Shown: piece by piece, positions 17,773 through 26,403 of the stretch | Layout: the number at the start of each line of letters is the position of its first letter | Numbering within the stretch: position 1 is the first letter of the stretch | NCBI GenBank assembly: GCA_009779195.1 | Contig: WRET01000003.1 | Coordinates: 42,942 to 106,941, forward strand | Reading direction: 5' to 3' | Source: Micrococcales bacterium | Lineage (GTDB): Bacteria; Actinomycetota; Actinomycetes; Actinomycetales; Cellulomonadaceae | DNA: 64,000 nt | Notes under the pieces: generated by a model | The model's database searches: none | Told to the model about the DNA's origin: nothing | Seen by the model: only the letters and a program-made list of their open reading frames with translations | Made by a program: the position numbers and the translations under genes

Positions 17773-20042
17773 TGGTCCGCGCGTCCGACGGTGTGGGGAC
17801 GGCCGACCTGCTGGACGAGCCGCTGACCAAACACCTCGCTCCTGGCACGGCCAGGGCGTTGGCGGCCCTGGGTCCCGTCACTGTCGGTGACCTGTTGCGC
17901 TTCTACCCACGCCGGTACGTCGACCCAGGCGTCGTGACCCCGCTGGCCGACCTCAAAGAAGGCGACCGGGTCATGGTCGTGGGGGAGGTGAAACGGGCCT
18001 CGATGCGCCGTACCGCCGCCCAGGGCAAGACGTTGTTCGAAGTGGTGATCGCCGACGCGCACGACGAGATGCGGATGGTGTTCTTCGCCAACAGCTCCCG
18101 GGCGCTGGGCTACCACCACAAGGTGCTCCAGCGCGGGTGCCGGGCGTGGTTCTCCGGCGTCGTCCACGCCCGCAGGGGTGCCATGGAGCTACGCCACCCC
18201 AAGTTCGAGGAGATGGGTGACCGCGACCTGGACCCGCGTGACACCTGGCCCAAACCGGTGTACCCGGCCAGCGCGGCCATCGACTCAGGCGCGGTCGGCA
18301 AGGCTGTGGCCACCGTGCTCGGGCCGTTGCACCCCGGGGAGGTCGACGACCCGCTGCCCGATGACGTGCGCACCGCTCGCGGTCTGATACCCCTGGTCCA
18401 GGCCCTGCGCCAGGTGCACGAACCGCACTGTGAGGCTGACTGGCGTACCGCCCGCGCACGTCTGCGCTTCGAAGAGGCGTTCGTCTTGCAGGCCGAGCTG
18501 GTCCGGCGTCGTGCGCAAGCCGCCGACCATGTCGCGACCGCCCGCCCAGCACGTGCTGGTGGTCTGCTCGACGCGTTCGACGCCCGGCTGCCCTTCACGC
18601 TCACCGACGGGCAGCGCCAGGTCGGTGCCGAGCTGGCCCACGAGCTGGGCCTGGCCACCCCCATGCAACGGCTGCTGCAAGGCGAGGTCGGCTCGGGCAA
18701 GACCGTCGTGGCCCTGCGCGCCATGCTCCAGGTCGTCGACGCCGGTGGCCAGGCTGCCTTGCTGGCACCCACGGAGGTGCTCGCAGCCCAGCACCTGGCC
18801 ACGCTGCGCACCATGCTCGGCGACCTGGCCCAGGCCGGTGAGCTGGGCGCCGCGGAGCACGCCACTTCTGTGACCTTGCTCACTGGCTCTTTGTCGGCAG
18901 CCGCACGCAGGCAGGTGCTCGCCGACGCTGCTGGCGGTGCCGCGGGGATCGTCGTGGGCACCCACGCCCTGCTCGGTGACCAGGTGCAGTTCGCCGACCT
19001 GGGCCTGGTCGTCGTCGACGAGCAGCACCGGTTCGGTGTCGAACAACGTGACGCGTTGCGCACCAAAGCCGCAACCGTCCCGCACACCTTGGTCATGACC
19101 GCCACCCCCATCCCGCGGACTGTGGCCATGACCGTCTTCGGAGACCTGGAGACCTCGACGTTGCGCGAGGTCCCCGCAGGCCGGTCAGCAGTCGTCACGC
19201 ATGCGGTGCACGCCGAGCGCCCCGCATGGATGGCCCGCACCTGGCAACGCGTGGCCGAGGCGGCACGTACAGGGGGCCGGGCGTACGTCGTCGCCCCCCG
19301 GATCGACGCGACCGACGAACCTGAGGACCTGGTGGCCATCGACGAGGAGACCGCTGAGACGCGCCCCCCGCTGTGCAGCGTCTTGGACGTGGCGGCCCAG
19401 CTCGCCGACGAACCCGCCCTGGACGGGGTGGGTATCGGTGTCCTGCACGGCCGTATAACCGGCGAGGCCAAGGAACGCGCTTTCGCCGACTTCGCCTCAG
19501 GCCGTGTCCCTGTGCTCGTCGCGACCACTGTCGTGGAGGTCGGCGTGGACGTCCCGGAGGCCACGGTCATGGTCGTGCTGGACGCCGACCGTTTCGGAAT
19601 CTCCCAGCTGCACCAGCTGCGTGGCCGGGTCGGCCGAGGCACGACACCGGGTCTGTGCCTCCTGGTCTCCCCGGTCCTCGACGACACCCCCGTCGTGGTG
19701 GACGCCAACCTCGACACCACCGACCCCGAACGCACCGTCTCTCCCATCCCTGCGGTCGCGCGCCTGCGGGCCCTGGAACGCACCACCGACGGTTTCGAGC
19801 TCGCCCGCCTGGACCTGGAACAACGCCGTGAGGGCGACGTCCTGGGTGCCGCCCAGTCCGGCACCGCCAACTCGTTGCGCCTGCTGCGTGTCACCCGCGA
19901 CGAAGCCGTCATCATCGCCGCCCGCACCCAAGCCCAGCGCATCCTCGCCGCCGACCCCGCCCTGTGCGCCCACCCCGCCCTGGCCAAAGCCATCGCCGAC
20001 CGCCTGGCCCAAGCCGACGACGAGTTCCTCGACCGCGCCTGA
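17772..20042 (+). CDS. recG: ATP-dependent DNA helicase RecG
   Basis: RecG remodels stalled forks and branched DNA. From ATG 17772 it has 756 residues: an N-terminal wedge/OB domain (LLRFYPRRYVDPGVVTPLADLKEGDRVMVVGEV), Walker A LLQGEVGSGKTVVAL, Walker B VVVDEQHRFG, motif III MTATPIPRT and motif VI RVGRG. The ATG overlaps the DAK2 stop; the track's GTG 17751 lies inside the previous gene. It probably shares a transcript with the DAK2 gene. Confidence 0.96.
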   Translation: MVRASDGVGTADLLDEPLTKHLAPGTARALAALGPVTVGDLLRFYPRRYVDPGVVTPLADLKEGDRVMVVGEVKRASMRRTAAQGKTLFEVVIADAHDEMRMVFFANSSRALGYHHKVLQRGCRAWFSGVVHARRGAMELRHPKFEEMGDRDLDPRDTWPKPVYPASAAIDSGAVGKAVATVLGPLHPGEVDDPLPDDVRTARGLIPLVQALRQVHEPHCEADWRTARARLRFEEAFVLQAELVRRRAQAADHVATARPARAGGLLDAFDARLPFTLTDGQRQVGAELAHELGLATPMQRLLQGEVGSGKTVVALRAMLQVVDAGGQAALLAPTEVLAAQHLATLRTMLGDLAQAGELGAAEHATSVTLLTGSLSAAARRQVLADAAGGAAGIVVGTHALLGDQVQFADLGLVVVDEQHRFGVEQRDALRTKAATVPHTLVMTATPIPRTVAMTVFGDLETSTLREVPAGRSAVVTHAVHAERPAWMARTWQRVAEAARTGGRAYVVAPRIDATDEPEDLVAIDEETAETRPPLCSVLDVAAQLADEPALDGVGIGVLHGRITGEAKERAFADFASGRVPVLVATTVVEVGVDVPEATVMVVLDADRFGISQLHQLRGRVGRGTTPGLCLLVSPVLDDTPVVVDANLDTTDPERTVSPIPAVARLRALERTTDGFELARLDLEQRREGDVLGAAQSGTANSLRLLRVTRDEAVIIAARTQAQRILAADPALCAHPALAKAIADRLAQADDEFLDRA

Positions 20043-20123
20043 CCTCTCGCGACGCTGCCGATCCATCCCCGCTGTTGTGCTCCACATACCCAACGCCAGG
20101 CGTTTCCGCAGGTCAAGACGGGG

Positions 20124-20155
20124 TTGACCAGGTTGCCGTTTATCGATATTATCGA
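20124..20155 (+). promoter_or_regulatory. Promoter with overlapping palindromic operator for DUF2975-HTH pair
   Basis: TTGACC (20124-20129) and TATTAT (20147-20152) are separated by exactly 17 bp, a strong match to a housekeeping promoter. The perfect inverted repeat TCGATA-T-TATCGA (20143-20155) overlaps the -10. A second looser repeat, ATCG-AAGAA-CGAT, follows at 20152-20163. The transcript would start near 20159, with the GTG at 20195. The position suggests repression by the HTH protein encoded downstream. Confidence 0.65.
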
Positions 20156-20194
20156 AGAACGATGTTACCGTAGAACGAGAACCTGGAGGTCGTC

Positions 20195-20929
20195 GTGCCG
20201 TTAGTGTTGATCATCGTTGCGTTACTCATCTTTGGCGGCGTCATCGGCGTCGCGTGGCGGTACAGGTCTGCTGGGAGCAAGGCGGTCGGGATCGTCCTTG
20301 AAGCCGTGGCCTGGTTGTTCATCGTGGTCCTGGTCGTGGCGCAAGTGGTGTCGCCGCTGCTCCGGCTGGTCAACCGCACCTACAACGAGTCGAGGGCCGA
20401 AGAAAAGCTCACCTGGCAGGTCGACGACCTCCCGGTCACGTTGAACGAGGCCGGGGTGGATGCGGTCTACGGCAAGGGTGTGACGCAGCAGGCCGAGGTC
20501 AACGGCTGGGCCGACGTGCACGGCGCCTACCTCACCGAGCCGCAGACCGCTGCACTGGTGAAGCTCCAGCACCCCAGCCCCGTCGACTTCATGGCGACGA
20601 CGGGGTCGACCATCATCGGCGGGCTGATCGTCGTCGCGGGTGTCGTCTTCCTGCTGCGTGTGCTCCGCACTGTCCGCCGGGGCACTCCCTTCGACCCCGC
20701 CAACGTCAAGTGGCTCTACAGCGCCGGTATCTGCTTCCTCGGCGCCGGCGCGTTCGTCTGGGTGAGCGCGTTCTTCACCTTCTTCTCCCTCGATCGCCTG
20801 TCAGACCACGTGTTCTGGGCTGTCGAGATCCCGCTGACCCCGTTGATCCTCGGGCTCGTGGTGATCGTGGTCGCCGAGGTCTTCCGCCAGGGTCTCAAGC
20901 TCAGCCGTGACACGGAGGGTCTGGTATGA
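20195..20929 (+). CDS. DUF2975 family membrane protein
   Basis: This 244-residue integral membrane protein has about four hydrophobic segments (N-terminal LVLIIVALLIFGGVIGVAW, AVAWLFIVVLVVAQVV, IIGGLIVVAGVVFLL, and two near the C-terminus). GTPFDPANVKWLYSAGICFLGAG is characteristic of DUF2975. GGAGG lies just before GTG 20195. The stop overlaps the start of an HTH gene, the classic DUF2975/Cro-like pair. The function of the family is unknown. Confidence 0.85.
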   Translation: MPLVLIIVALLIFGGVIGVAWRYRSAGSKAVGIVLEAVAWLFIVVLVVAQVVSPLLRLVNRTYNESRAEEKLTWQVDDLPVTLNEAGVDAVYGKGVTQQAEVNGWADVHGAYLTEPQTAALVKLQHPSPVDFMATTGSTIIGGLIVVAGVVFLLRVLRTVRRGTPFDPANVKWLYSAGICFLGAGAFVWVSAFFTFFSLDRLSDHVFWAVEIPLTPLILGLVVIVVAEVFRQGLKLSRDTEGLV

Positions 20930-21186
20930 CGCCGCGCGGAGACCAGGCCGATCCCGTCGAGGAATTCCCTCACGGCCGGATCCGGGTCCGCCTGGACCAG
21001 CTGCTCGAAGACCGGTCGATGACCATGACCGAGCTCGCCGAACGCGTCGACATCACCCTGGCCAACATGTCCGTCCTCAAGAACGGCCACGCCCGGGCTG
21101 TCCGCTTCTCCACCCTGACCGCCATCTGCCACATCCTCGACTGCCAACCCGGCGACATCCTCACCTGGGACCCTCCCGACCCGTGA
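20926..21186 (+). CDS. Cro/CI-type (XRE, HTH_26-like) transcriptional regulator
   Basis: This 86-residue DNA-binding protein has the HTH in LDQLLEDRSMTMTELAERVDITLANMSVLKNGHARAVRFSTL and a C-terminal ICHILDCQPGDILTW, typical of the YozG/HTH_26 group. Its ATG overlaps the DUF2975 stop (ATGA). It likely autoregulates through the palindrome on the operon's -10 region. Confidence 0.9.
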   Translation: MTPRGDQADPVEEFPHGRIRVRLDQLLEDRSMTMTELAERVDITLANMSVLKNGHARAVRFSTLTAICHILDCQPGDILTWDPPDP

Positions 21187-21200
21187 CCTATCCTCACCTT

Positions 21201-21310
21201 CACCCTTTCGTGATGGCACTCTCACCGAGGTGCGAACAAGAACGCGTCGTGCGAACCAACACGTTCGCACGACGCAATCTTGTTCGCACGGCGCAAAAAA
21301 GGGGTTGGTG
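21201..21310. repeat. Palindromic repeat H2 (GTGCGAAC x4) in a longer repeated unit
   Basis: The 27-bp arms 21230-21256 and 21263-21289 pair at 25 of 27 positions around a 6-nt loop. The word GTGCGAAC occurs twice in the left arm (21230, 21249) and inverted twice in the right arm (21263, 21282), always 19 nt apart. Flanks CACCCTTTCGTGATGGC (21201-21217) and GGGGTTGGTGAG (ending about 21310) recur around the copy at 22141-22198. Related arms are at 22954, 58055 and 59783. Confidence 0.9.
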
Positions 21311-21417
21311 AGTGTGTGCTTCGTCCCAACCGGGAGCGCCGGGTCCGGGGGAAGAATCCTGGGTGCCGCACGGGGGCACCTTGGGGGGCTGGCCGTGGGG
21401 GGTTTAGGATGCTGCCC

Positions 21418-21945
21418 ATGAGCGCCGCACCCGAGGGGCCGCCCTACGGACAGCCCCCGGCCGAGGTGCTGCCGCACGCTGCCGGTGGTACCCAGGACGT
21501 TCCCGAGGTGCCGGCGTGGGGTACCCCCGAGGACACCCTGGGAGTTCCCACCGAACCTCTTCGGCCGATACGCAGCTCTCCTGGCTGGGACGAAGTGCGC
21601 AGCCGTAACTTGCTTCTCGCTTTCGACGGCCGGGTCTTGGAGATATTCGGAGAATTGTCCTGTGCCACCGAGGGCAAATTCAGCGATATTGAGTCGATGC
21701 GCTTCCACGTGGGGGTCCTCGCGCTGACGGTGCTGGAGGACGAGAAGACAGGCCGCTATCGGGTCGAGCTGGGTATCTCAAATGCTCGATATAGCTCACG
21801 CCGTGCGACGAACGAGCGGAAAGCTCCGGCGACTGGTAACCTCCTGTCTTTCAACGCCGAGGAGTGGGTCACCGTGGGTCCGTTCTTCTCCCGGGTCGCC
21901 GCTGCGGCCCTGCGTTGGGATGCCCGGCAAAACCGGGCTACCTAG
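21418..21945 (+). CDS. Hypothetical protein, 3' end supplied by MITE-like element
   Basis: I do not recognise the 175-residue product. From ATG 21418 (or 21409) it has a Pro/Gly-rich N-terminus (about 60 residues) followed by a compact region with LLLAFDGRVLEIFGELSC, FHVGVLALTVLEDEK and a TVGPFFSRVAAAALRW end. The track start at 21280 lies in repeat H2. The TAG stop is inside the left terminal inverted repeat of the element at 21942. The natural C-terminus may therefore have been cut or replaced. It lies in an accessory, repeat-rich zone. Confidence 0.6.
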   Translation: MSAAPEGPPYGQPPAEVLPHAAGGTQDVPEVPAWGTPEDTLGVPTEPLRPIRSSPGWDEVRSRNLLLAFDGRVLEIFGELSCATEGKFSDIESMRFHVGVLALTVLEDEKTGRYRVELGISNARYSSRRATNERKAPATGNLLSFNAEEWVTVGPFFSRVAAAALRWDARQNRAT

Positions 21946-22108
21946 TGTCCTGCGCCGGAAATTCGGTGGAGAAGTCGACGCCAGCCGCGGCACCTCGCGG
22001 CGTTGTCGTCAGTTGCGATAGCGCTGCTATCGCGCCTTCCTCCGCCTTGCGATGCACCACGTCTGACGCCGCCTTCTTATCCACCGAATTTCCGGCGCAG
22101 GACACTAG
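21942..22108. mobile_element. MITE-like element, 167 bp, 29-bp perfect terminal inverted repeats
   Basis: The ends CTAGTGTCCTGCGCCGGAAA... and its exact complement ...CCGGCGCAGGACACTAG pair over 29 bp, 33 bp with one mismatch. The terminal CTAG is palindromic, so a CTAG target duplication cannot be told from the repeat itself. The interior has a core GCGGCGTTGTCGTC (21997-22010), a hairpin GCGATAGC-GCT-GCTATCGC, and CCTCCGCCTTGC (22039-22050). No transposase is encoded, so movement would need a transposase elsewhere. Short ORFs across it are shadows. Confidence 0.85.
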
Positions 22109-22140
22109 GCCGTGTTGCGACCCGGTGGCATCCTCCCACT

Positions 22141-22198
22141 CACCCTTTCGTGATGGCGTTCTTGTTCGCACGGCGTAAAAGGGGGTTGGGTTGGTGAG
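22141..22198. repeat. Deleted copy of the H2 repeat unit
   Basis: CACCCTTTCGTGATGGC (22141-22157) is identical to 21201-21217. GTTCTTGTTCGCACGGCG then joins it directly, and the unit ends GGGGGTTGGGTTGGTGAG. Compared with H2, the left arm, loop and most of the right arm are missing, as expected from deletion between repeated words. Confidence 0.8.
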
Positions 22199-22546
22199 GC
22201 TCTGACGGCGCTGCTACGGGGTGTGGGGGGTCAAGGTGTTGACGGCGGCGATGACGCGCTGGAGGAGGGGGCCGACGGACGCCGGGAGGAGTGCCGTATG
22301 CGGGTACCGCAGACGGGGGCTGGTGGGAAATGGGCACAAGGCTCATGACCTCAGCGTAGAGCGCAGGTTGCGTGGGTGTTAGCGCAGGTGAGAAAGGGGA
22401 TCTGCTGCAACGGACGACGGTTGGTGTTGGTGGGTGGGATCAATGCCGGTTGCCGACCAGGCGACGCGGGTCGAGGCTAAGAGTCATGGGATGATACCTG
22501 GGCGGCGAGGTTGCCGGGCGGTCGCCGATGAAAGGGGAGGTCCGAC
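22199..22546. other. Non-coding stretch before the DUF4190 gene
   Basis: About 350 bp with no ORF I can support; the minus-strand track ORF (22140-22346) is proline/arginine-rich and spans a repeat. A GGGGAGG ribosome-binding site lies just before ATG 22547. No clear promoter was recognised. Confidence 0.4.
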
Positions 22547-22933
22547 ATGGGTAGGGTCCTGACGAGCCCCATTGTGCTTCTGCTGCTGGTCGTTGTTGTT
22601 GCGGTCGCTGTTGTGGTGGTTGTCCTTGTGCGATCGGGCCGACGTGGGTCCAGCACCGTTTCTGCTGAGCCGCTGGCCGCCGGGGACGTCACAGACGCCC
22701 AGCCAGGTGGCCACCACACCAACGTCCTGGCGGTTGTGTCGCTGGTGTGCGGGCTTGTGGCCATGGGTCTTGTTGCGGTGGTGCTCGGGCATATCGCCCG
22801 GTCGCAGATCCGTCGCCACGGTGGAGAAGGTTCCGCGATGGCGCTGGCAGGGATCATCCTCGGGTACGTGCAGATCGGCGTGAGCGTCGTCGTCCTGGTT
22901 GTCACTGCGGTCCTGAGCATCGCCGCGTCCTGA
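22547..22933 (+). CDS. DUF4190 domain-containing membrane protein
   Basis: This 128-residue protein has an N-terminal membrane segment ([20 protein letters not shown]), a short polar stretch, and the DUF4190 unit of two membrane segments. [31 protein letters not shown] and the [25 protein letters not shown] segment are typical. GGGGAGG precedes the ATG. The function of DUF4190 is unknown. Confidence 0.85.
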   Translation: MGRVLTSPIVLLLLVVVVAVAVVVVVLVRSGRRGSSTVSAEPLAAGDVTDAQPGGHHTNVLAVVSLVCGLVAMGLVAVVLGHIARSQIRRHGGEGSAMALAGIILGYVQIGVSVVVLVVTAVLSIAAS

Positions 22934-22953
22934 CCGGCCTTGGCTGTGGTCCC

Positions 22954-22991
22954 GTGCGGACCTCCACGTTCGTACGACGCGTTCTTCGCAC
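22954..22991. repeat. Partial H2-family palindrome
   Basis: GTGCGGAC, a 6-nt loop CTCCAC, then GTTCGTAC-GACGCGTTCTT-CGCAC. The spacer GACGCGTTCTT is the exact complement of the H2 left-arm spacer AAGAACGCGTC. The left arm is truncated and the last word has lost three bases. Confidence 0.65.
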
Positions 22992-23220
22992 GCGACGTTG
23001 GATGCCCGTGTGTGTGGACGAGGCACCGGGTGTCCCCGCCGATGGGGTGTTCGAGAAGCCGGGAGGTGCCCAGGTTGGGGTCGTCGCAGGATCGCTGGGC
23101 GGGCCGAGGTCCGTGGTGGGAGCGGATCTGACGTAGGATCGAGCGTCGCCAGTGTGCGCAGGCACGAACTGATGTCCCACCCGGCCCGCGACCGTCCCCG
23201 ACCTTGCAGGAGAACGTGAA

Positions 23221-24648
23221 GTGAAGAGCGCCATCGAGACTCTCGAGCCGACCAAGGTGCGGTTGACCGTCGAGGTGACCCTCGACGAGCTCAAACCGAG
23301 CATCGACCATGCTTACAAGCACATCGCCGGGCAGATCCAGGTGCCTGGGTTCCGCAAGGGGAAGGTGCCGCCGCGGATCATCGACCAGCGCGTGGGCCGC
23401 GCTGCGGTGCTGGAGCACGCGGTGAACGAGGCTCTGCCGGGGCTCTACGCCGATGCGGTGCGTGAGAACGGGCTGCACCCGCTGGCTCCGCCGGAGGTGG
23501 ATGTCACCGCGGTGCCTGGTCTGCCCGGCGACGACGAGACCGTCGCCGACGAGCTGCGGTTCTCCGCCGAGATCATGGTCCGTCCTGCCATCGAGCTGCC
23601 GGACCTGAGCACGTGGACCATCGACGTGGACGGGACCGAGGTCACCGACGGCGACGTCAACACCCGGCTCGACGCGCTGCGCGAACGGTTCGGCACCCTG
23701 GCCGCCGTGGACCGGCCCGCCGCCACTGGTGACTTCGTCACGCTGGACCTCGTCGCGAAGATCGACGACGAGCAGGTCGACCAGGTCTCAGGGGTCTCCT
23801 ACCAGATCGGGTCGGGCACCATGCTCGAGGGGATGGACGAGGCGTTGGCCGACCTGTCCGCGGGGGAGGCCACGACGTTCGAGACCACTCTCGCCGGTGG
23901 GGAGCGGGCGGGGGAGAAGGCGCAGGTGACCCTGACCGCCACTGCCGTCAAAGAACGCCAGCTGCCTGAGGCCGACGACGACTTCGCCGAAGAGGCTTCC
24001 GAGTTCGACACGATGGACGAGCTGCGTGCCCACCTGCGCGAACAAGCCGCGGCGGGCAAAGGCGGCGAGCAGGCGGCCCAGGCCCGTGACCGGCTGCTGG
24101 ACCGGCTGCTGGCCGAGGTGGACGTCCCTGTGCCGGCAGACCTCGTCGAAGCCGAGGTTGCCGAGCACCTGTCCGGCGAAGACCGCGACGACGACGACGA
24201 GCACCGCGCGGAGGTCGTCGCCGAGTCGACCGCAGCCCTGCGCCGCCAGATCCTGCTCGACACCCTGGCAGAGTCGTTGAAGGTCAAGGTCTCCCAGGAC
24301 GACATGCTGGAGTACATGCTCACCATGTCCCAGGGGTACGGCATGGACCCGACCACCTTCATCTCCACCATGTCTGAGCGTGGGCAGCTGCCGGTCGTCG
24401 CGGCCGAGGTCGCCCGGGGCAAGTCCGTGGCAGTGGCCCTGCGCCAGGTCAAGGTCGTCGGGCCGGACGGGCAGGTCGTCGACCTGACCAAGTACGTCGG
24501 GACTGACGCTGACGACGCGCCTGAGGAGAAGGCCGCCACCGTCGCGCCGATCGACGTCGAACCCGACTCCGACTCCGACGAAGGTGCTGGGGCCCCGCCG
24601 CTGGCCCCCTCGGGCAACTCGGCCTCGGATATCTCGTCGATCTTCTGA
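23221..24648 (+). CDS. tig: Trigger factor
   Basis: Ribosome-bound chaperone and peptidyl-prolyl isomerase. The ribosome-docking loop GFRKGKVP is in the N-terminal domain, followed by the FKBP-type PPIase domain (GDFVTLDLVAKI, SYQIGSGTMLEGMDEALADLSAGE) and a helical C-terminal chaperone domain. An acidic tail ends the 475-residue protein. GTG 23221 follows GCAGGAGAACGTGAA. It lies upstream of clpP1-clpP2-clpX, the usual tig-clp block. Confidence 0.96.
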   Translation: MKSAIETLEPTKVRLTVEVTLDELKPSIDHAYKHIAGQIQVPGFRKGKVPPRIIDQRVGRAAVLEHAVNEALPGLYADAVRENGLHPLAPPEVDVTAVPGLPGDDETVADELRFSAEIMVRPAIELPDLSTWTIDVDGTEVTDGDVNTRLDALRERFGTLAAVDRPAATGDFVTLDLVAKIDDEQVDQVSGVSYQIGSGTMLEGMDEALADLSAGEATTFETTLAGGERAGEKAQVTLTATAVKERQLPEADDDFAEEASEFDTMDELRAHLREQAAAGKGGEQAAQARDRLLDRLLAEVDVPVPADLVEAEVAEHLSGEDRDDDDEHRAEVVAESTAALRRQILLDTLAESLKVKVSQDDMLEYMLTMSQGYGMDPTTFISTMSERGQLPVVAAEVARGKSVAVALRQVKVVGPDGQVVDLTKYVGTDADDAPEEKAATVAPIDVEPDSDSDEGAGAPPLAPSGNSASDISSIF

Positions 24649-24867
24649 CGACGGGCCCGACAGCTCTCCTGAGGCCGGCCTGACAGTTCTCCGCGGCTCA
24701 CCGGCCCGCCACGTGCACCAAGCGTGCCGCTTCGCCCTGCGTGCCAGGTGCCGGCGTGAGGGGCCCGGTTGGTGCGCCCATAGCGAAACGGGGTGTGGTG
24801 GGACGGCGAGGCCCGGACCTGCGGGTTAGGGTGCTTAAGGCATCACTGTCGCACGCTGGGAGGCGCC

Positions 24868-25515
24868 TTGAACACGCAGCATGCCAACACCCGGACCGAG
24901 GGTCCAGGGTTCGGGCTCAACGACCACATCTACACCCGGTTGCTGCGCGAACGGATCATCTGGCTGGGTGCGGAGGTCCGTGACGAGAACGCCAGCGCCA
25001 TCGCCTCGCAGATGATGCTGCTGGCTGCCGAAGACCCTGACAAGGACATCTGGCTGTACATCAACTCCCCGGGCGGTTCGATCACCGCGGGGATGGTGAT
25101 CTACGACGCCATGCAGTACATCGAGCCGGACGTGGCGACGATCGCCATGGGGATGGCCGCGTCGATGGGCCAGTTCCTGCTGTCGTCGGGCGCCAAGGGC
25201 AAGCGGTACGCCACACCCCACGCGCGGGTGATGATGCACCAGCCGTCCGGGGGGATCTCCGGGACGGCCACGGACGTGCGGATCAACGCCCAGCTGATCA
25301 TGCACATGAAACGCACCTTGGCCGAGCTCACCGCTGAGCAGACCGGCCAGCCGTTGGACAAGGTCTTGTCCGACGCCGACCGTGACCGGTGGTTCACCGC
25401 CAACGAGGCGATGGAGTACGGGTTCATCGACCATGTGGTCACCCAGGCCACGTCGGTCGCCGGTGGTGGGGGCACCAGCGGGTCGACCAAGGGCAACGGA
25501 CCGGCCAAGGGCTGA
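24868..25515 (+). CDS. clpP1: ATP-dependent Clp protease proteolytic subunit (ClpP1)
   Basis: A 215-residue serine peptidase subunit. The nucleophile is Ser99 in [14 protein letters not shown] and the catalytic His is 124 in VMMHQPSGG, with the Asp in the following helix. The track start (24793) adds 25 residues with no ClpP similarity. TTG 24868 has GGGAGG (24858-24863) at good spacing and gives a family-like N-terminus, so I chose it. Actinobacteria build a mixed ClpP1P2 tetradecamer with the neighbouring gene. Confidence 0.93.
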   Translation: MNTQHANTRTEGPGFGLNDHIYTRLLRERIIWLGAEVRDENASAIASQMMLLAAEDPDKDIWLYINSPGGSITAGMVIYDAMQYIEPDVATIAMGMAASMGQFLLSSGAKGKRYATPHARVMMHQPSGGISGTATDVRINAQLIMHMKRTLAELTAEQTGQPLDKVLSDADRDRWFTANEAMEYGFIDHVVTQATSVAGGGGTSGSTKGNGPAKG

Positions 25516-25525
25516 GGAGACACCG

Positions 25526-26224
25526 ATGAGCACCAGCGCCCAGTACGCGCGCACCGCAGCCCGCCTCGCAGGGGGCCTCGCCCCGGCGTCCCCGGCCGGA
25601 CGCTACGTCCTGCCCCAGTTCGAAGAGCGCACCGCCTACGGGTTCAAACGCCAAGACCCGTACACCAAGCTGTTCGAAGACCGGATCGTCTTCCTCGGTG
25701 TCCAGGTCGACGACGCGTCGGCCGACGACGTCATGGCCCAGCTGCTCGTGCTGGAGAGCACCGACCCGGACCGCGACATCATCATCTACATCAACTCTCC
25801 CGGTGGTTCGTTCACCGCGTTGACGGCGATCTACGACACGATGCTGTACATCAAGCCGCAGATCCAGACCGTGTGCCTGGGCCAGGCGGCCTCGGCCGCT
25901 GCGGTGCTGCTCGCCGCAGGTTCGCCGGGCAAACGCCTGGCCCTGCCCAACGCCCGGGTGCTCATCCACCAGCCGGCCATGGAGGGCGGGTACGCCCAGG
26001 CGTCGGATATCGAGATCCACGCCAACGAGATGATCCGTATGCGCGAGTGGCTGGAAGAGACCATCGCCCACCACACCGGGCAGGAGGTGGACCAGGTGCG
26101 CAAGGACATCGAGCGCGACAAGATCCTCACTGCTCAGCAGGCGCTGGCGTACGGGATGGTCGACCAGGTCCTGACCAGCCGCAAAGGCGCTGCGCCGACA
26201 GTCGTGCCCGAGCAGCCGTCGTGA
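25526..26224 (+). CDS. clpP2: ATP-dependent Clp protease proteolytic subunit (ClpP2)
   Basis: The 232-residue second ClpP has its Ser123 in [16 protein letters not shown] and His148 in [11 protein letters not shown]. Its N-terminal propeptide-like region is longer than that of ClpP1. ATG 25526 follows GAGGAGACACCG, 10 bp after clpP1; the track's start at 25382 lies inside clpP1. The two subunits are expected to be co-expressed. Confidence 0.95.
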   Translation: MSTSAQYARTAARLAGGLAPASPAGRYVLPQFEERTAYGFKRQDPYTKLFEDRIVFLGVQVDDASADDVMAQLLVLESTDPDRDIIIYINSPGGSFTALTAIYDTMLYIKPQIQTVCLGQAASAAAVLLAAGSPGKRLALPNARVLIHQPAMEGGYAQASDIEIHANEMIRMREWLEETIAHHTGQEVDQVRKDIERDKILTAQQALAYGMVDQVLTSRKGAAPTVVPEQPS

Positions 26225-26241
26225 GACTGCCGCGACACGCG

Positions 26242-26275
26242 TGCCGCAGTGCTCAGATCGGGCCCGGCTGCGGCA
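26242..26275 (+). terminator. Possible hairpin after clpP2
   Basis: TGCCGCAG (26242-26249) and CTGCGGCA (26268-26275) form an 8-bp stem around an 18-nt GC-rich loop, shortly after the clpP2 stop. There is no T-run, so it may attenuate rather than terminate. clpX starts 128 bp further on and may have its own promoter. Confidence 0.3.
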
Positions 26276-26403
26276 GACTCCTGGTGTGGGTACCCGGCGT
26301 GCCGATCGGTACGACAGGAACTCTCACCGCTGACCAGCACGCATCTGCGGGTGCAGTGTGCCATGGTTGGTACAGGGTTTGACCACAGAAGGGACACGAG
26401 CGC

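Noticed and set aside
18110-20116. 668-residue minus-strand ORF
   Set aside because: Antisense to recG with Arg/Ser-rich composition and no recognisable domain.
21938-22178. Short ORFs on both strands across the MITE-like element
   Set aside because: They read through the terminal repeats and hairpin; no transposase motif is present.
22140-22346. 68-residue minus-strand ORF
   Set aside because: Pro/Arg-rich, spans a repeat copy, and has no ribosome-binding site or family resemblance.
24649-24867. tRNA gene or ClgR box upstream of clpP1
   Set aside because: No cloverleaf or GTTCGAATC-like T-arm was found, and no convincing GTTCGC-N5-GCGAAC palindrome.
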